Shown here piece by piece: positions 52,791 through 62,659 of a stretch of 64,000 nt of DNA (its first letter is position 1; each line of letters begins with the position of its first letter). The stretch is taken from NCBI RefSeq assembly GCF_000474745.1, contig NZ_ASJR01000012.1, forward strand, positions 19,812 to 83,811, given 5' to 3'. The notes under the pieces are model-generated. The model made no database searches. It saw only the letters and a list, made by a program, of their open reading frames with translations, and had not been told where the DNA came from. Position numbers and translations under genes: made by a program. The DNA is from Chitinivibrio alkaliphilus ACht1. Lineage in GTDB: Bacteria > Fibrobacterota > Chitinivibrionia > Chitinivibrionales > Chitinivibrionaceae.

Positions 52791-53188
52791 TATTTTTTCT
52801 CCTGAGATAGAGGGGTAAGAGTTAGTCGTCGAGAAGAAATCTCCATGGCGTTCCAGAGCACCGCAACCTCATACGTTCCGGGGCTTTCAAAGGGAATGGC
52901 ACGAAGGTTTCCACCAATTTCAATGATAGCTTGTCGATCCTGAGGAGCTTGTATATTCCATGGAGGAAGTTCTATTTTTCGAGGGGTTTGTTCATTCCGA
53001 ATTTCCAAGGTGACAGTGCCGGATGTTGCAACATCAGTAAGGGCAATGAATACAGCGAAATTCAGTCGTGTTGGAAATTTGGACGCACGTATTGAATTGA
53101 AGGTGCCCGCAATTACGCCTTTGCCCGAGTGGGTATCCCGATAGTAATTATCCGCAAGTATCATGGAAAGTATCATGGGTTTTATCAC
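52790..53188 (-). CDS. DUF6941-like protein
   Basis: A 132-residue protein whose start pattern (L-A-D-N-Y-Y-R-D...GKGVIAGTFNSIRASKFP) and single beta-sandwich layout match the widespread small DUF6941-like family, in which an opening S-x-x-x-(C/A)-D...G-x-x-x-x-x-G-x-F-x-x-I-x-A-x-x-F-P pattern recurs. No catalytic residues are visible. A GTG at 53188 is preceded by AAAGG six bases away and is the first usable start. It is coupled to the two-helix membrane gene and is divergent from rho. Confidence 0.6.
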   Translation of the reverse strand: MIKPMILSMILADNYYRDTHSGKGVIAGTFNSIRASKFPTRLNFAVFIALTDVATSGTVTLEIRNEQTPRKIELPPWNIQAPQDRQAIIEIGGNLRAIPFESPGTYEVAVLWNAMEISSRRLTLTPLSQEKK

Positions 53189-53420
53189 GGGGGGGCCTTT
53201 CTGCTATTGCTATTTAGGTCTAATATAATAAATAGCTTGACAAAATAATTTTTTTTCACCATTTTTACGGTATTCAACGAGTAATCTCGAACGTACTATA
53301 TTTAATAATTGTACCAATCGTATTTTTTGAACATCGTGCGTGCATTGGGGAATTTCTGCCCCTTTGTGGTGTAACTGTGACAAAATCAACCTTTATATTT
53401 ATAATCTGGAAGTTTAATCT

Positions 53421-54731
53421 ATGAGTGGAAAGCCAAATGGAAAGGATACTGCCACGGAGGCAGTGAAAGAGAAGCTTGATACAACTATCAATGTAACCGA
53501 ATTTAAAAATAAACACATTGACGAAGTAAAAAAAATTGCGGAAAAAACCTATGGAATCAGTCCGCAATACATCGAAAAAAATAAATTAATCTTTATGATT
53601 ATGACCTCTCACTCAGAGCGTGGGGGACGAATTGAGATGACCGGCGTTATCGAGGTAATGCCGGAAAAATTCGGATTTATTCGTTCACCGGAAAATAGCT
53701 ATCTTCCCGGTGAAGATGATATCTACGTGGCTCCCTCGCAGATTCGTCGTTATAAATTGAATAGTGGCGATGCAGTGACGGGGTATTTACGGCCGCCACG
53801 CAGTAAAGAAAAGTATTTTGCCTTGGATAAGGTTACCAAAATCAATCATGAGGATTTATCGCGTCATCGTCATATTATACGCTTTGAAGATCTTATACCG
53901 CGTTTCCCGGAAGAACGCTTTGTGTTAGAGCGAAAATCGAAGGATATTTCTGGGCGGTTAATAGATCTTTTTACCCCGATAGGTAAGGGGCAGCGTGGTC
54001 TTATTGTGGCACCGCCGCGTACTGGTAAAACAGTATTGATGAAAGATATCGCGAACTCAATTAAGGCCAACCATCCCGAGGTGCATCTCATTATTCTCTT
54101 AATAGATGAGCGCCCTGAAGAAGTGACTGATATGAAGGATAATGTGAACGCGGAAGTGGTTAGTTCAACCTTCGATGAGCCGGCAAAACGCCATGTTGTT
54201 GTATCTGAGATGGTTATTGAACGGGCAAAACGTCTTGTTGAGCATGGTCGCGATGTAGTTATTCTTCTTGATAGTATCACCCGTCTTGCCCGGGCCTATA
54301 ATACGGTGGCACCTCACTCAGGAAGAATTCTTTCTGGCGGGGTTGATTCTCAGGCCCTATATAAACCGAAGCGATTTTTTGGAGCTGCCCGAAATATTGA
54401 AGGTGGGGGATCTCTTACCATTTTAGCAACCGCTCTGATTGAGACGGGAAGTAAGATGGATGAGGTTATTTTCGAAGAGTTTAAAGGTACGGGGAATATG
54501 GAACTTGTTCTTGATCGATCCTTGGCTGATAAGCGAATCTATCCTGCTGCGGACCTTATGAAATCAGGCACTCGACGGGAAGATCTTCTCCTAAAAGAGG
54601 ACGAGTTGAACCGTATGTGGCTGTTACGGAAATATCTGTCGAAGCAGACCCGTGATTCCCAAGAGATGATGGAGTTTATTAAAGAAAAAATTAGAAATAC
54701 GAAGGATAATAAGGAATTTTTCTTTCCATGA
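53421..54731 (+). CDS. rho: Transcription termination factor Rho
   Basis: RNA-dependent ATPase helicase that ends transcription. The 436-residue product begins with a helical Rho_N part ([19 protein letters not shown], about 23-60). The RNA-binding cold-shock-like domain (about 70-140) contains [21 protein letters not shown]. The motor domain has Walker A APPRTGKT, the [16 protein letters not shown] region, [16 protein letters not shown] and [20 protein letters not shown]. The Walker A is a slight variant of the common APPKAGKT. The 230-base leader before it may hold autoregulatory sequence, but none is recognisable. recD2 starts 15 bases after the stop. Confidence 0.96.
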   Translation: MSGKPNGKDTATEAVKEKLDTTINVTEFKNKHIDEVKKIAEKTYGISPQYIEKNKLIFMIMTSHSERGGRIEMTGVIEVMPEKFGFIRSPENSYLPGEDDIYVAPSQIRRYKLNSGDAVTGYLRPPRSKEKYFALDKVTKINHEDLSRHRHIIRFEDLIPRFPEERFVLERKSKDISGRLIDLFTPIGKGQRGLIVAPPRTGKTVLMKDIANSIKANHPEVHLIILLIDERPEEVTDMKDNVNAEVVSSTFDEPAKRHVVVSEMVIERAKRLVEHGRDVVILLDSITRLARAYNTVAPHSGRILSGGVDSQALYKPKRFFGAARNIEGGGSLTILATALIETGSKMDEVIFEEFKGTGNMELVLDRSLADKRIYPAADLMKSGTRREDLLLKEDELNRMWLLRKYLSKQTRDSQEMMEFIKEKIRNTKDNKEFFFP

Positions 54732-54745
54732 GTAAGTAAGGATAC

Positions 54746-56938
54746 ATGCACGCAGAAACACCGGGACGCAGAGACGCTGCCCATAGGCTTGAAGGGGTTG
54801 TTTCGGCAATCGTCTATGGTAATGAAGAGACCGGCTTCGCGGTGTTGCGTGTTCGAGAAAGTGCTACTCAGACGGTCCACACTCTCGTAGGAAATCTTTC
54901 CCTGCTTCGTGTTGGCGAAGCAGCTGTTTTTTACGGATCATATGTAGATGATTCTAAGTGGGGGTTGCAGTTTAAAGCTCGGGCTTTTGAGTATAAAAAG
55001 GAGCCCCAGCTCTCTGAAATTAGGTTTATGCTTGGTTCTGGCTTAGTAGAGGGGCTTGGCAAAGCTCGTGCGGCGGCCATTACGGATCATTTCAAGGAAG
55101 AAACCCTTCACGTACTTAATACTGCACCGCATCGATTGAGAGAGGTTCCTGGTATTGGCAAAAAACGATCTGCCCGTATTATTGCCTCTTGGGAGCGAAA
55201 AAAACAGCTTCGCGACCTCTTCCTTTTTTTGCAGCCCCAGGGTATTTCTCTCTCCATAATACAAAAAATTTTAAAAAAGTATGGGGCAGATGCTAAGGCG
55301 CTCATTTCTGAAAATCCCTATCGCCTCATTACGGATATTCCCGGAGTGGGGTTTCGCAGTGCGGACGCCATGGCGCGATCCCTGGGGTATGAGGTCGATT
55401 CCTATCGTCGAATCAGCGCTGCCATCCGTTTTGTACTGCAACGAGCATGCCAAGGGGGAGATCTCTTTTTATGCCGTTCTGAGCTTTTACAGGCTGTGCT
55501 TCGGGAGCTACGTCAGGAAGTACCGGAAGAAAAAGTTCTGTTTTCCCTTGATACGCTTTTGCAGGAACATGTTCTGAAGGAAGATGCGGAGTGTATTTAT
55601 CTTCGCTCTGTCTATGACACAGAGCAGGAGCTTGGCCAACTACTTCGCGGGTATATACAAAAAAACGCGGAGGCGCTTCCACAACACCAAGTAAAAGAGC
55701 TTCGCACATGGGCACAAGAGAGTTTTGATCATCGAGGTATGGAGTTTGATGCCGTGCAGTTTGATGCGCTGTGTGCATCCCTTTCGCACTCATTTATGGT
55801 TCTTACTGGAGGACCGGGGACGGGGAAAACAACGACGGTGCAGATGCTGGTGTCCTATTATCATGGACAGGGAAAAAAAATAGTCTTAACTGCACCTACG
55901 GGCAGAGCTGCACAGAAAATGAGTGAAGTGAGCGGTTTTGAGGCAAAAACAATTCATCGGCTCCTCGGATTTTCCTATGATGGTTCGGGAGGGCATTTTT
56001 CCTATGATGCATCGCATCAGCTCCGTCTGGATGTACTTGTGGTTGATGAGTTTTCCATGGTTGATATCTTCCTTGCCCATGCGCTTTTTTCAGCAACCCC
56101 GATTACGGCACGCATTATTGTTGTGGGTGATTCGAATCAGCTACCTTCAGTAGGGCCGGGGAAGGTTTTATGGGATCTTATTGCGTCTTCTCTTCCCCAT
56201 GTTTCTCTTCAACGTATTTTCCGTCAAGCTGAAAAGAGCAGAATTGTAACAGCTGCCCATGAGATTGTACGGGGGGTGGTACCTGTTTTCCATAATACCA
56301 AAGGGGAAAACTGCTTTTTTATTCCGCGGAATTCACCTGAAGAGATTCATGATACAATTATTGAATTGGTAACACGGCGCCTTCCCGATGCCTATGACCG
56401 CACTGCCCTTACGCAGATACAGGTAATTACCCCCATGCACAAGGGAATGTGCGGAACGGAAGCCTTTAATACCACTTTGCAGGAGAAGCTGAATCATCGT
56501 ATGAATAATGAGGGTATTGATGTCGGTACTCGTCGCTTTTCTCCGGGAGACAAGGTGATGCAGCGAAATAATAATTACGAGAAACAGGTGTTTAATGGTG
56601 ATATCGGTTATATTCGGAAAATTCGTGATGGGGATGTCTATATCTCCTTCCCCGCCCAGCTTGTAAAGTATGATCGGGAAATGCTACAGGATGTAACCCA
56701 TGCCTATGCGATTACCATACATAAAAGTCAGGGATCTGAGTTTCCTTTGGTGGTGATTCCCCTTACGTCGCAACATCACATTATGTTACGACGTAACTTA
56801 GTCTATACAGCCTTAACACGGGCACGGGAGGTCTGTGTGTTTGTCGGACAGTATGATGCCTTTGCCCGTGCCGTGGCAAACAGCAGTGACATCTCTCGTA
56901 ATAGCTGCCTTTCCCGGCGTATTGGTATGTCCTCTTAA
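54746..56938 (+). CDS. recD2: RecD2-type DNA helicase
   Basis: Superfamily 1 DNA helicase of the RecD/TraA type that acts without RecBC. The 730-residue protein has an N-terminal OB-like part, helix-hairpin-helix repeats (about 105-205, with VPGIGKKRSARII and IPGVGFRSADAMA), Walker A TGGPGTGKTTTV (about 355), LVVDEFSMVD, GDSNQLPSVGPGKVL, and the C-terminal YAITIHKSQGSEF and TALTRAREVC motifs. AAGGA is only three bases before ATG 54746, but no better start is seen. It follows rho closely and converges with the DUF5683 gene, overlapping by four bases. Confidence 0.95.
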   Translation: MHAETPGRRDAAHRLEGVVSAIVYGNEETGFAVLRVRESATQTVHTLVGNLSLLRVGEAAVFYGSYVDDSKWGLQFKARAFEYKKEPQLSEIRFMLGSGLVEGLGKARAAAITDHFKEETLHVLNTAPHRLREVPGIGKKRSARIIASWERKKQLRDLFLFLQPQGISLSIIQKILKKYGADAKALISENPYRLITDIPGVGFRSADAMARSLGYEVDSYRRISAAIRFVLQRACQGGDLFLCRSELLQAVLRELRQEVPEEKVLFSLDTLLQEHVLKEDAECIYLRSVYDTEQELGQLLRGYIQKNAEALPQHQVKELRTWAQESFDHRGMEFDAVQFDALCASLSHSFMVLTGGPGTGKTTTVQMLVSYYHGQGKKIVLTAPTGRAAQKMSEVSGFEAKTIHRLLGFSYDGSGGHFSYDASHQLRLDVLVVDEFSMVDIFLAHALFSATPITARIIVVGDSNQLPSVGPGKVLWDLIASSLPHVSLQRIFRQAEKSRIVTAAHEIVRGVVPVFHNTKGENCFFIPRNSPEEIHDTIIELVTRRLPDAYDRTALTQIQVITPMHKGMCGTEAFNTTLQEKLNHRMNNEGIDVGTRRFSPGDKVMQRNNNYEKQVFNGDIGYIRKIRDGDVYISFPAQLVKYDREMLQDVTHAYAITIHKSQGSEFPLVVIPLTSQHHIMLRRNLVYTALTRAREVCVFVGQYDAFARAVANSSDISRNSCLSRRIGMSS

Positions 56939-57789
56939 AAGGGGATAATAAGAGCGATCTCTGGAGAAGAATTCCATGATGGAACCAGGGAGAATGGAGT
57001 ATTGAAATTGGAAAGATGGGCATCAATATAGGCGTCGAAAACACCATAGAGATAGGCCACAACCCCATACCAGAGAAACATGGTTCGCTCCCGTTGTGCA
57101 CGGTCATAGCGGTCTTCCCAAAATGACGTAAACTCTTCTTTTTCACGTTCCGTGAGGTTGTCGTATTCCCCATGGGCATGAACCCGTTTCATTGCATCTT
57201 CAGCGTCGCGAGATGCGGCGCCAAGCTGTATTGCTGAGAAGGCACAGCCGATCTGGGTTGTCCAGACAAATCCCGCTTTATACGACTCGCCATTATAGAG
57301 TTGTCCAAGTCCGAGGAAGGGGATGAGGGAGAGGCGAAGCGCCCTGCGAGGCTCTCTCGGTGTGGACCGATCATCAAAGAGATTCTGTTCTACTGCGATG
57401 CCGTCAAAGAGGCTCCATGCGAATACCCCTCCAGCCCACAGGGCATAATTATAGTATCTTCTTCGTTCTCGTTCCAGAGAATACTCTTCTGCAAGAAGAT
57501 CATTGAAATACGTGATCCTGCGGTACGAAGAGGTCTCATGTATATCCGTAAGCTCGTAATAGGCTTCTTTTCGTAGATCCACACTATCATATTGGGCATG
57601 ATAGATTTGGCGTCGTGCTATGGTAGCTGTGGAAAATCCGGTAAAAAGACTTGCCTGAAGGGCTCCGCGAAGGGGGTCTTGACGAGAAAATCGTACTGCC
57701 CCGGGAATGGCAATACGGAGTGGCGATAGGGATGCTTCTGCAGATAGACACATGGACAGGGTGAGGGTCAGGAGTACTGCTTTTATCAT
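56935..57789 (-). CDS. DUF5683-like exported protein, copy C
   Basis: A 284-residue relative of the two proteins at 38-40 kb. It has a signal peptide (about 1-19), helical regions and the DUF5683-type IPFLGLGQLYNGESYKAGF near residue 155, followed by a membrane helix. A further hydrophobic segment lies near 250, with VFDAYIDAHL matching the paralogues' (D-x-x-I-S-A) end. The ATG at 57789 overlaps the ung stop as ATGA; an ATG four codons upstream is also in frame. Function unknown. Confidence 0.68.
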   Translation of the reverse strand: MIKAVLLTLTLSMCLSAEASLSPLRIAIPGAVRFSRQDPLRGALQASLFTGFSTATIARRQIYHAQYDSVDLRKEAYYELTDIHETSSYRRITYFNDLLAEEYSLERERRRYYNYALWAGGVFAWSLFDGIAVEQNLFDDRSTPREPRRALRLSLIPFLGLGQLYNGESYKAGFVWTTQIGCAFSAIQLGAASRDAEDAMKRVHAHGEYDNLTEREKEEFTSFWEDRYDRAQRERTMFLWYGVVAYLYGVFDAYIDAHLSNFNTPFSLVPSWNSSPEIALIIPF

Positions 57790-58454
57790 GGGAGTTTCCA
57801 CTGTATCGGGGAATGGTTATACTGTTGCAGTATACGATTTGTCTGCGAAAAGGGGCGGCTGCCAAAAAAACCACGATAGGCAGAAAGGGGAGACGGGTGT
57901 GGTGCCGTAAGCACGGAATGCTTTTGAAGCGGAAGGGAGCGACTAAACCTTTGAGCATGGTTGCCCCAGAGAAGAAATACAAGGTTTTCATGGGCTTCGG
58001 CTATGGAATATACTACTTTTTGTAAAAGCTCTTCCCACCCGATACCACGATGGGAATGGGCTTTTTCTGCAGAAACGGTCAAGCATGTATTAAGAAGTAA
58101 GACCCCCTCATGGGCCCATGGGGTAAGATCGGTGGATGTGGGCATTGGCAGGGAGAGGTCTGCAGCATACTCCTTGAAGATATTTCGCAGTGAAGGAGGA
58201 TATTTTTCTCCGAAAGGAACGGAAAAGGCGAGGCCGTGAGCTTGCCCCGGTCCGTGGTATGGGTCTTGCCCGATAAGAATGGCACGAAGAAAGTGAGGTG
58301 GTGTTTCTTCAAAGGCTGTAAATATCTTTTCACGCTCTGGAAATATGGTCTCTTCGGAGCGGGATAGAACGGCATCAATATTTTGGAGCTCCTCTTCAAA
58401 GGGAGCAAAATAGGAGCTCCATGCAGGTGGAATAAGATCAGTAAGGGGAGTCAT
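57786..58454 (-). CDS. ung: Uracil-DNA glycosylase (family 1)
   Basis: Removes uracil from DNA in base-excision repair. The 222-residue product has the standard motifs: ILIGQDPYHGPGQAHGLAFS with the catalytic aspartate, LLLNTCLTV, VFLLWGNHAQ, and TAPHPSPLSAYRGFFG with the catalytic histidine. The upstream 30 codons of open frame overlap aroB and are not family-like, so ATG 58454 is the start. It overlaps the end of aroB by 17 bases. Confidence 0.95.
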   Translation of the reverse strand: MTPLTDLIPPAWSSYFAPFEEELQNIDAVLSRSEETIFPEREKIFTAFEETPPHFLRAILIGQDPYHGPGQAHGLAFSVPFGEKYPPSLRNIFKEYAADLSLPMPTSTDLTPWAHEGVLLLNTCLTVSAEKAHSHRGIGWEELLQKVVYSIAEAHENLVFLLWGNHAQRFSRSLPLQKHSVLTAPHPSPLSAYRGFFGSRPFSQTNRILQQYNHSPIQWKLP

Positions 58455-59532
58455 TCTGGAGCACCTTCGTAATCGTCTTGAGAACTGCTTCACGCGGTAT
58501 GGAGGAAATGATTTCAGACGTACCCAGCGTACGGGGAAGAACAAAGCGAATCTCTCCCTTTGAAACCTTTTTATCAGATTTCATTGCTTCATATAAGTCT
58601 GTTGCTTTAGGGGTATATGGCAGAGATGGACGTGGTATCTCTGCTGCACATTTTCTCAATCTTTGAGAGTCTTCTTCAGATACCAGCCCTTGTTGTATTG
58701 CAAGCTCAATGGCGCAAAGAATTCCCCAGAATACCGCCTCTCCGTGGAGGATATTTCCAAAGCCAAGCTCATGCTCAAAGGCATGACCAAAGGTATGGCC
58801 AAGGTTTAAGAGGGCTCGCGTGCCGTGCTCTCGCTCATCTTCGCTTACAATTCGGGCTTTTATTTCCACGGATCGGCGAATCGCTTCCCGAAGAATATGA
58901 GGATCTCCCCCAAGAAGTGCTAAAAAAGAGTTCTCCATGAATGCAAAGGAGTCACTTCCACCAATGAACCCATATTTTAGTATTTCACCACACCCTGCTT
59001 GGTACTCTTTTGGGGGGAGGGTTTTGAGGTAGGTCGTAGAAATCCAAACAAATTGAGGTTGATAGAAACTCCCAATGAGATTTTTTCCCATGGGATGATT
59101 CACTCCTGTTTTTCCGCCTACGCTGGAGTCAACCATGGATAGAAGGGTGGTGGGAAGCTGAACATAGGGAACCCCGCGAAGAAAAATGGATGCTGCAAAA
59201 CCAGCCATATCACCGACAACCCCACCTCCAAAGGCTACAATAACAGTCTTTCTATCGAGCCGATGTTCTAAAAGGTAGGTGAGAATGTCCTGAATGGCTT
59301 CTTGGGTTTTATAGGCTTCGCCGTCTGGTACGGCATAGAGATAAAAGCGTTTTCCAAGCTTTTCTTTCCACTGAGCAATTTTTTTCCGGTAGAGTTGTTC
59401 GAGAGTGGTGTTGGTAATAAAAACGGTGTTATTTTCTCCCGTATGCTTGGCTAGAGCCGCAAGAAATTGTTCGTCTTGATCGATATATACGGGATAGCCC
59501 TTTTTATGAGGAAGGGGAAGATCAATTTTCAT
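58438..59532 (-). CDS. aroB: 3-dehydroquinate synthase
   Basis: Second step of the shikimate pathway; NAD- and zinc-dependent. The 364-residue product has VPDGEAYKT, AFGGGVVGDMAGFAAS, VQLPTTLLSMVDSSVGGKTG, the metal-binding GHTFGHAFEHELGFG, and LHGEAVFWGI. The ATG at 59532 has AAAGGA seven bases upstream and begins the conserved N-terminus; an ATG 18 codons upstream lies within the acyltransferase gene. It overlaps the acyltransferase stop by 11 bases, placing shikimate, repair and envelope genes in one compact operon. Confidence 0.95.
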   Translation of the reverse strand: MKIDLPLPHKKGYPVYIDQDEQFLAALAKHTGENNTVFITNTTLEQLYRKKIAQWKEKLGKRFYLYAVPDGEAYKTQEAIQDILTYLLEHRLDRKTVIVAFGGGVVGDMAGFAASIFLRGVPYVQLPTTLLSMVDSSVGGKTGVNHPMGKNLIGSFYQPQFVWISTTYLKTLPPKEYQAGCGEILKYGFIGGSDSFAFMENSFLALLGGDPHILREAIRRSVEIKARIVSEDEREHGTRALLNLGHTFGHAFEHELGFGNILHGEAVFWGILCAIELAIQQGLVSEEDSQRLRKCAAEIPRPSLPYTPKATDLYEAMKSDKKVSKGEIRFVLPRTLGTSEIISSIPREAVLKTITKVLQNDSPY

Positions 59533-60448
59533 GGTGTTTTCCTTTTGTTTCAGGGGGGGATGGGGGCGTACGTTTCCAGCGATCATGTATCCAAACCCAC
59601 TGCTCTGGATATTGTTCTATGTAGGAGCTGTAAAACTGATTAAAGTCTTTCGCAATGTTGTAGATATCCTGTACACTATCTCCTGTGGCCGGTATTTCGC
59701 AGGGATGACTGACAATGTGGTATTTTCCTGTGGTGTCTCGGTAGGTTGCTACGTAGATAATGGGAATATCATATTTTACGGCGAGTTTGATACTGGTTGT
59801 GGGTGTAAAGGCAGGTTGTCCCAGAAATGGAACAAAGACTCCCTCTTTGGTTGTATCTTGATCGATGAGGACCCCGAATACGGCCCCGTTTTTGAGTGCT
59901 TTAATGATTTTTCCCAAGGAGTTTTTCCGTGGGATGTAGTGAACCCCCCGTCGACTTCGAATCTCTTGGATAATTGTTTCTACCCGAGGATCAAACAGGG
60001 TTGATCCTACGGTAATGTTTTGATAGGAAAAGCTTTGAGCAATTTGCGATTGTAACTCAAAGGCGGAGAGATGACCGGAGAGTACAATAACACCGCGTCC
60101 TTTTCTGTAAGCATTTTGTAACACCGTTTCATCAAATTCTATCCATTGGTGAAACTCTCTATCGGTCAATTCCGGCAAACGAACTGCATCAAGAAAAGCG
60201 ATGAGTAGGTTACGAAATACTCTTCGTGTCATACGACGAATCTGTCGGGGCGTTGCCCTTGGATAGAAGCGGCTTAGGTTGTGAATCGCCCTGTTTCGTT
60301 CTTTCGATAAGATCACGTAACCCACGTACCCAAGAGGAATAGCCATGGCGTGGAGTACTCTCACGGGGAGTCGTTTTGCTGCTCCTACAATACAGTGGAC
60401 AAGGCAAAACCCGATATAATGACGAAGTGGTCGTGTAAATTTTCTCAC
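59522..60448 (-). CDS. LpxL/HtrB-type lysophospholipid/lipid A acyltransferase
   Basis: Adds an acyl chain to lipid A or a lipid A-like glycolipid at the inner membrane. The 308-residue protein has an N-terminal hydrophobic anchor (about 14-45), the acyltransferase HLSAFE motif (H-x4-E, about 122), and the block GVLIDQDTTKEGVFVPFLGQP, in which the D-Q-D and F-L-G segments match the LpxL/LpxM family. The GTG at 60448 has AAGGA seven bases upstream and fits the family N-terminus; a TTG eight codons earlier overlaps pilT. It is one of the supports for an LPS-bearing outer membrane. Confidence 0.88.
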   Translation of the reverse strand: MRKFTRPLRHYIGFCLVHCIVGAAKRLPVRVLHAMAIPLGYVGYVILSKERNRAIHNLSRFYPRATPRQIRRMTRRVFRNLLIAFLDAVRLPELTDREFHQWIEFDETVLQNAYRKGRGVIVLSGHLSAFELQSQIAQSFSYQNITVGSTLFDPRVETIIQEIRSRRGVHYIPRKNSLGKIIKALKNGAVFGVLIDQDTTKEGVFVPFLGQPAFTPTTSIKLAVKYDIPIIYVATYRDTTGKYHIVSHPCEIPATGDSVQDIYNIAKDFNQFYSSYIEQYPEQWVWIHDRWKRTPPSPPETKGKHHEN

Positions 60449-60458
60449 AAGGGTATCC

Positions 60459-61577
60459 TTAAAAGCGGTCAATTAAGTCGTCTGAGGAGTCGTTTTCTTC
60501 TCCCGTAGATGAGATTCCCCCGACAACACGGAGTTCAAAATCATCTGGATTTGAGGCATACTGTTTTGCTGTCTCAAAGGAGACCATATCGAGTTTGTAC
60601 AGCTGCTCAAGGGATTGATCAAAGGACTGGCTGCCGTATTGCTGGTTTCCTGATTTAATAATATCGGGAATTAGGTGGGTTTTTTCTGCGTCGCGCAGAT
60701 ACTCCTCTGTGGCAGCATGATTTACCATTATTTCCGTAGCAGGAACCATACCTGCTTTGTCATCACGCGGGAGAAGTCGCATTGAAATCACCGATTGCAG
60801 TACACTACTCATAAGAAGTCGGACTTGTTGATGTTGATGTGCGGGAAAAAATGAGACAGCCCGGGAAATTGTTTCTACTGCATTAAGGGTGTGCATAGTA
60901 CTTAATACTAAATGCCCCGTATCTGCAGCCGTGAGAGCTCCAAGCATGGTTTCTTCATCTCGTATTTCCCCCATAAAAATAACATCGGGATCTTGCCGCA
61001 TGGCAGCACGTAGAGCCGTGGTGTAGGAAGAGGTATCCTGGCCAATTTCCCGTTGTGCAACGGCTGATTTTTTGTTTCTATGAAGAAACTCAATGGGGTC
61101 TTCAATGGTGATTATATTTGATGCACGATGGCTATTGATGTGATCAATCATTGATGCAAGAAGGGTTGATTTTCCCGAGCCGGTGGTTCCTGTCACAAGA
61201 ATGAGACCGCGCTTCTGCATGGCCAGCTCCAAAACAATATCGGGAACATTGAGTGAGTGGAAGGGAGGGATTTCAGATTTAATATGACGAATGGCAAGAG
61301 AGGGGGTTCCCCGCTGATTAAAGGCATTTAATCGGAATCTGCCGAGACCGGGTACCCCAACCCCCGCATCTATTTCCTGCTTCTGTTTCAGTGCCTTTTC
61401 CTGCCACTGATTCAGGAGCCCTTGGATTATAATATTCATATCTTCCACGGTGAGAGTCTTGGTTTTTGCACCGACAAGATTGCCGTGAATCCGATAGTAC
61501 GGTACACATCCAACACGCAGGTGAAGGTCTGAGGCTTTGTTGCGAACCATGGTATGCAAGAGGCTTTTATAGTCCAT
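60459..61577 (-). CDS. pilT: Type IV pilus retraction ATPase PilT
   Basis: Cytoplasmic hexameric ATPase that retracts type IV pili and powers twitching motility. The 372-residue protein has Walker A GTTGSGKST (about 131), an Asp box EDPIEFLH, Walker B DVIFMGEIRD, and the His box GHLVLSTMHT. The C-terminal AIRNLIRE-like element is not evident, and the tail (ENDSSDDLIDRF) is acidic. AAAGGA lies seven bases before ATG 61577. No pilB, pilC or pilin genes are in the window. Confidence 0.94.
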   Translation of the reverse strand: MDYKSLLHTMVRNKASDLHLRVGCVPYYRIHGNLVGAKTKTLTVEDMNIIIQGLLNQWQEKALKQKQEIDAGVGVPGLGRFRLNAFNQRGTPSLAIRHIKSEIPPFHSLNVPDIVLELAMQKRGLILVTGTTGSGKSTLLASMIDHINSHRASNIITIEDPIEFLHRNKKSAVAQREIGQDTSSYTTALRAAMRQDPDVIFMGEIRDEETMLGALTAADTGHLVLSTMHTLNAVETISRAVSFFPAHQHQQVRLLMSSVLQSVISMRLLPRDDKAGMVPATEIMVNHAATEEYLRDAEKTHLIPDIIKSGNQQYGSQSFDQSLEQLYKLDMVSFETAKQYASNPDDFELRVVGGISSTGEENDSSDDLIDRF

Positions 61578-61588
61578 AGAAATATCCT

Positions 61589-62659
61589 TTAAATACAGGT
61601 GAGACTTCGGCTGCTGTGTGAGAGGAGATCATATCCTTCCTCAGTAACAATAAGAAGATCTTCAATGCGCACTCCTCCCGTATGAGGCAGGTAAATGCCT
61701 GGTTCAACCGTAATAACCATGCCTGGTTTCAAGACGGCATCACTTTTTTTGTTCAAGGCCGGATACTCATGTATCCGCAGCCCTACTCCATGGCCCGTTC
61801 CGTGTTGAAAATGTGGCCCATATCCTGCATCTTCAATGATGGATCGGCATGTAGCATCAATTGTTGCGGCAGAAACCCCGGCGCGCACCGCCTTTTTCCC
61901 CATCTCCTGGGCATGGGATACTGTGCGGTAGATCTCTTCCATGTGTGGACTGATCTTGGTTGAGAAAAAGGTACGGGTCATATCAGAGCAATATCCGTGA
62001 TATGTACATCCAAAGTCAATCAGTATGGTATCTCCTTCTTGAAGTACTTTTTTGGAAGAGGGGGTGCCGTGTGGAAGAGAACTGTGTTTGCCAAAAAGCA
62101 TGATTGTGGGAAAGGATGGACCTTCGCTTCCTTCTTCCAGACAGAGTTTTTCCAGAAGACGGGCCGCGCTATATTCATCTATTCCTGGGGTGAGGTGTGG
62201 CAGTAGTTTATTGAGGGCTCGATCCGCCATTGCTGCAGCGGTACTGATATAGGTAAGTTCGTCCCTTTGCTTTTGAGCAGAAATAAGGTGAATATCCCTT
62301 TTGCAGTGGAAAAACTCAACTCCGGAAAGATGTTTTTGCATCTCTGCAAATGAGTCGAGGGTAAGGGATTCAGATTCTATCCCAATACGCATAGATGGCG
62401 ATAGTACTTTTGAAAGGGGTGCAAAGAGTGAATTTGTTACGGGGAGAAAGGTCCAGCCGGTATGAGTACAGAGTTCTTGGGCTTTTTCGGCGTAGCGAAA
62501 ATCCGTAAGAAGGTATACTGTTTCATGAAAAATAAGCAGGGCTGCATTTGACGAGATAAAATCAGCAATATAGCGAATCGATATGGATTCTGTAAGGAGA
62601 ATGCCCGTCAGATCTTTTTGGTTCAGATATGAGCGTACGTCCCTAATCCTGTTCGTCAT
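61589..62659 (-). CDS. M24 family metallopeptidase (Xaa-Pro aminopeptidase/dipeptidase type)
   Basis: Cleaves peptides with proline in the second position, using two metal ions. The 356-residue protein has a creatinase-like N-terminal domain (about 1-130). The pita-bread domain has its metal ligands in IDFGCTYHGYCSDMTR (two aspartates), HGTGHGVGLRIHE (histidine), ITVEPGIYLP and GGVRIEDLLIV (glutamates). The start ATG overlaps the stop of the acidic-repeat gene by 17 bases. Members of the family differ in being aminopeptidases (PepP-like) or dipeptidases (PepQ-like); length favours the short, single-subunit type. Confidence 0.92.
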   Translation of the reverse strand: MTNRIRDVRSYLNQKDLTGILLTESISIRYIADFISSNAALLIFHETVYLLTDFRYAEKAQELCTHTGWTFLPVTNSLFAPLSKVLSPSMRIGIESESLTLDSFAEMQKHLSGVEFFHCKRDIHLISAQKQRDELTYISTAAAMADRALNKLLPHLTPGIDEYSAARLLEKLCLEEGSEGPSFPTIMLFGKHSSLPHGTPSSKKVLQEGDTILIDFGCTYHGYCSDMTRTFFSTKISPHMEEIYRTVSHAQEMGKKAVRAGVSAATIDATCRSIIEDAGYGPHFQHGTGHGVGLRIHEYPALNKKSDAVLKPGMVITVEPGIYLPHTGGVRIEDLLIVTEEGYDLLSHSSRSLTCI

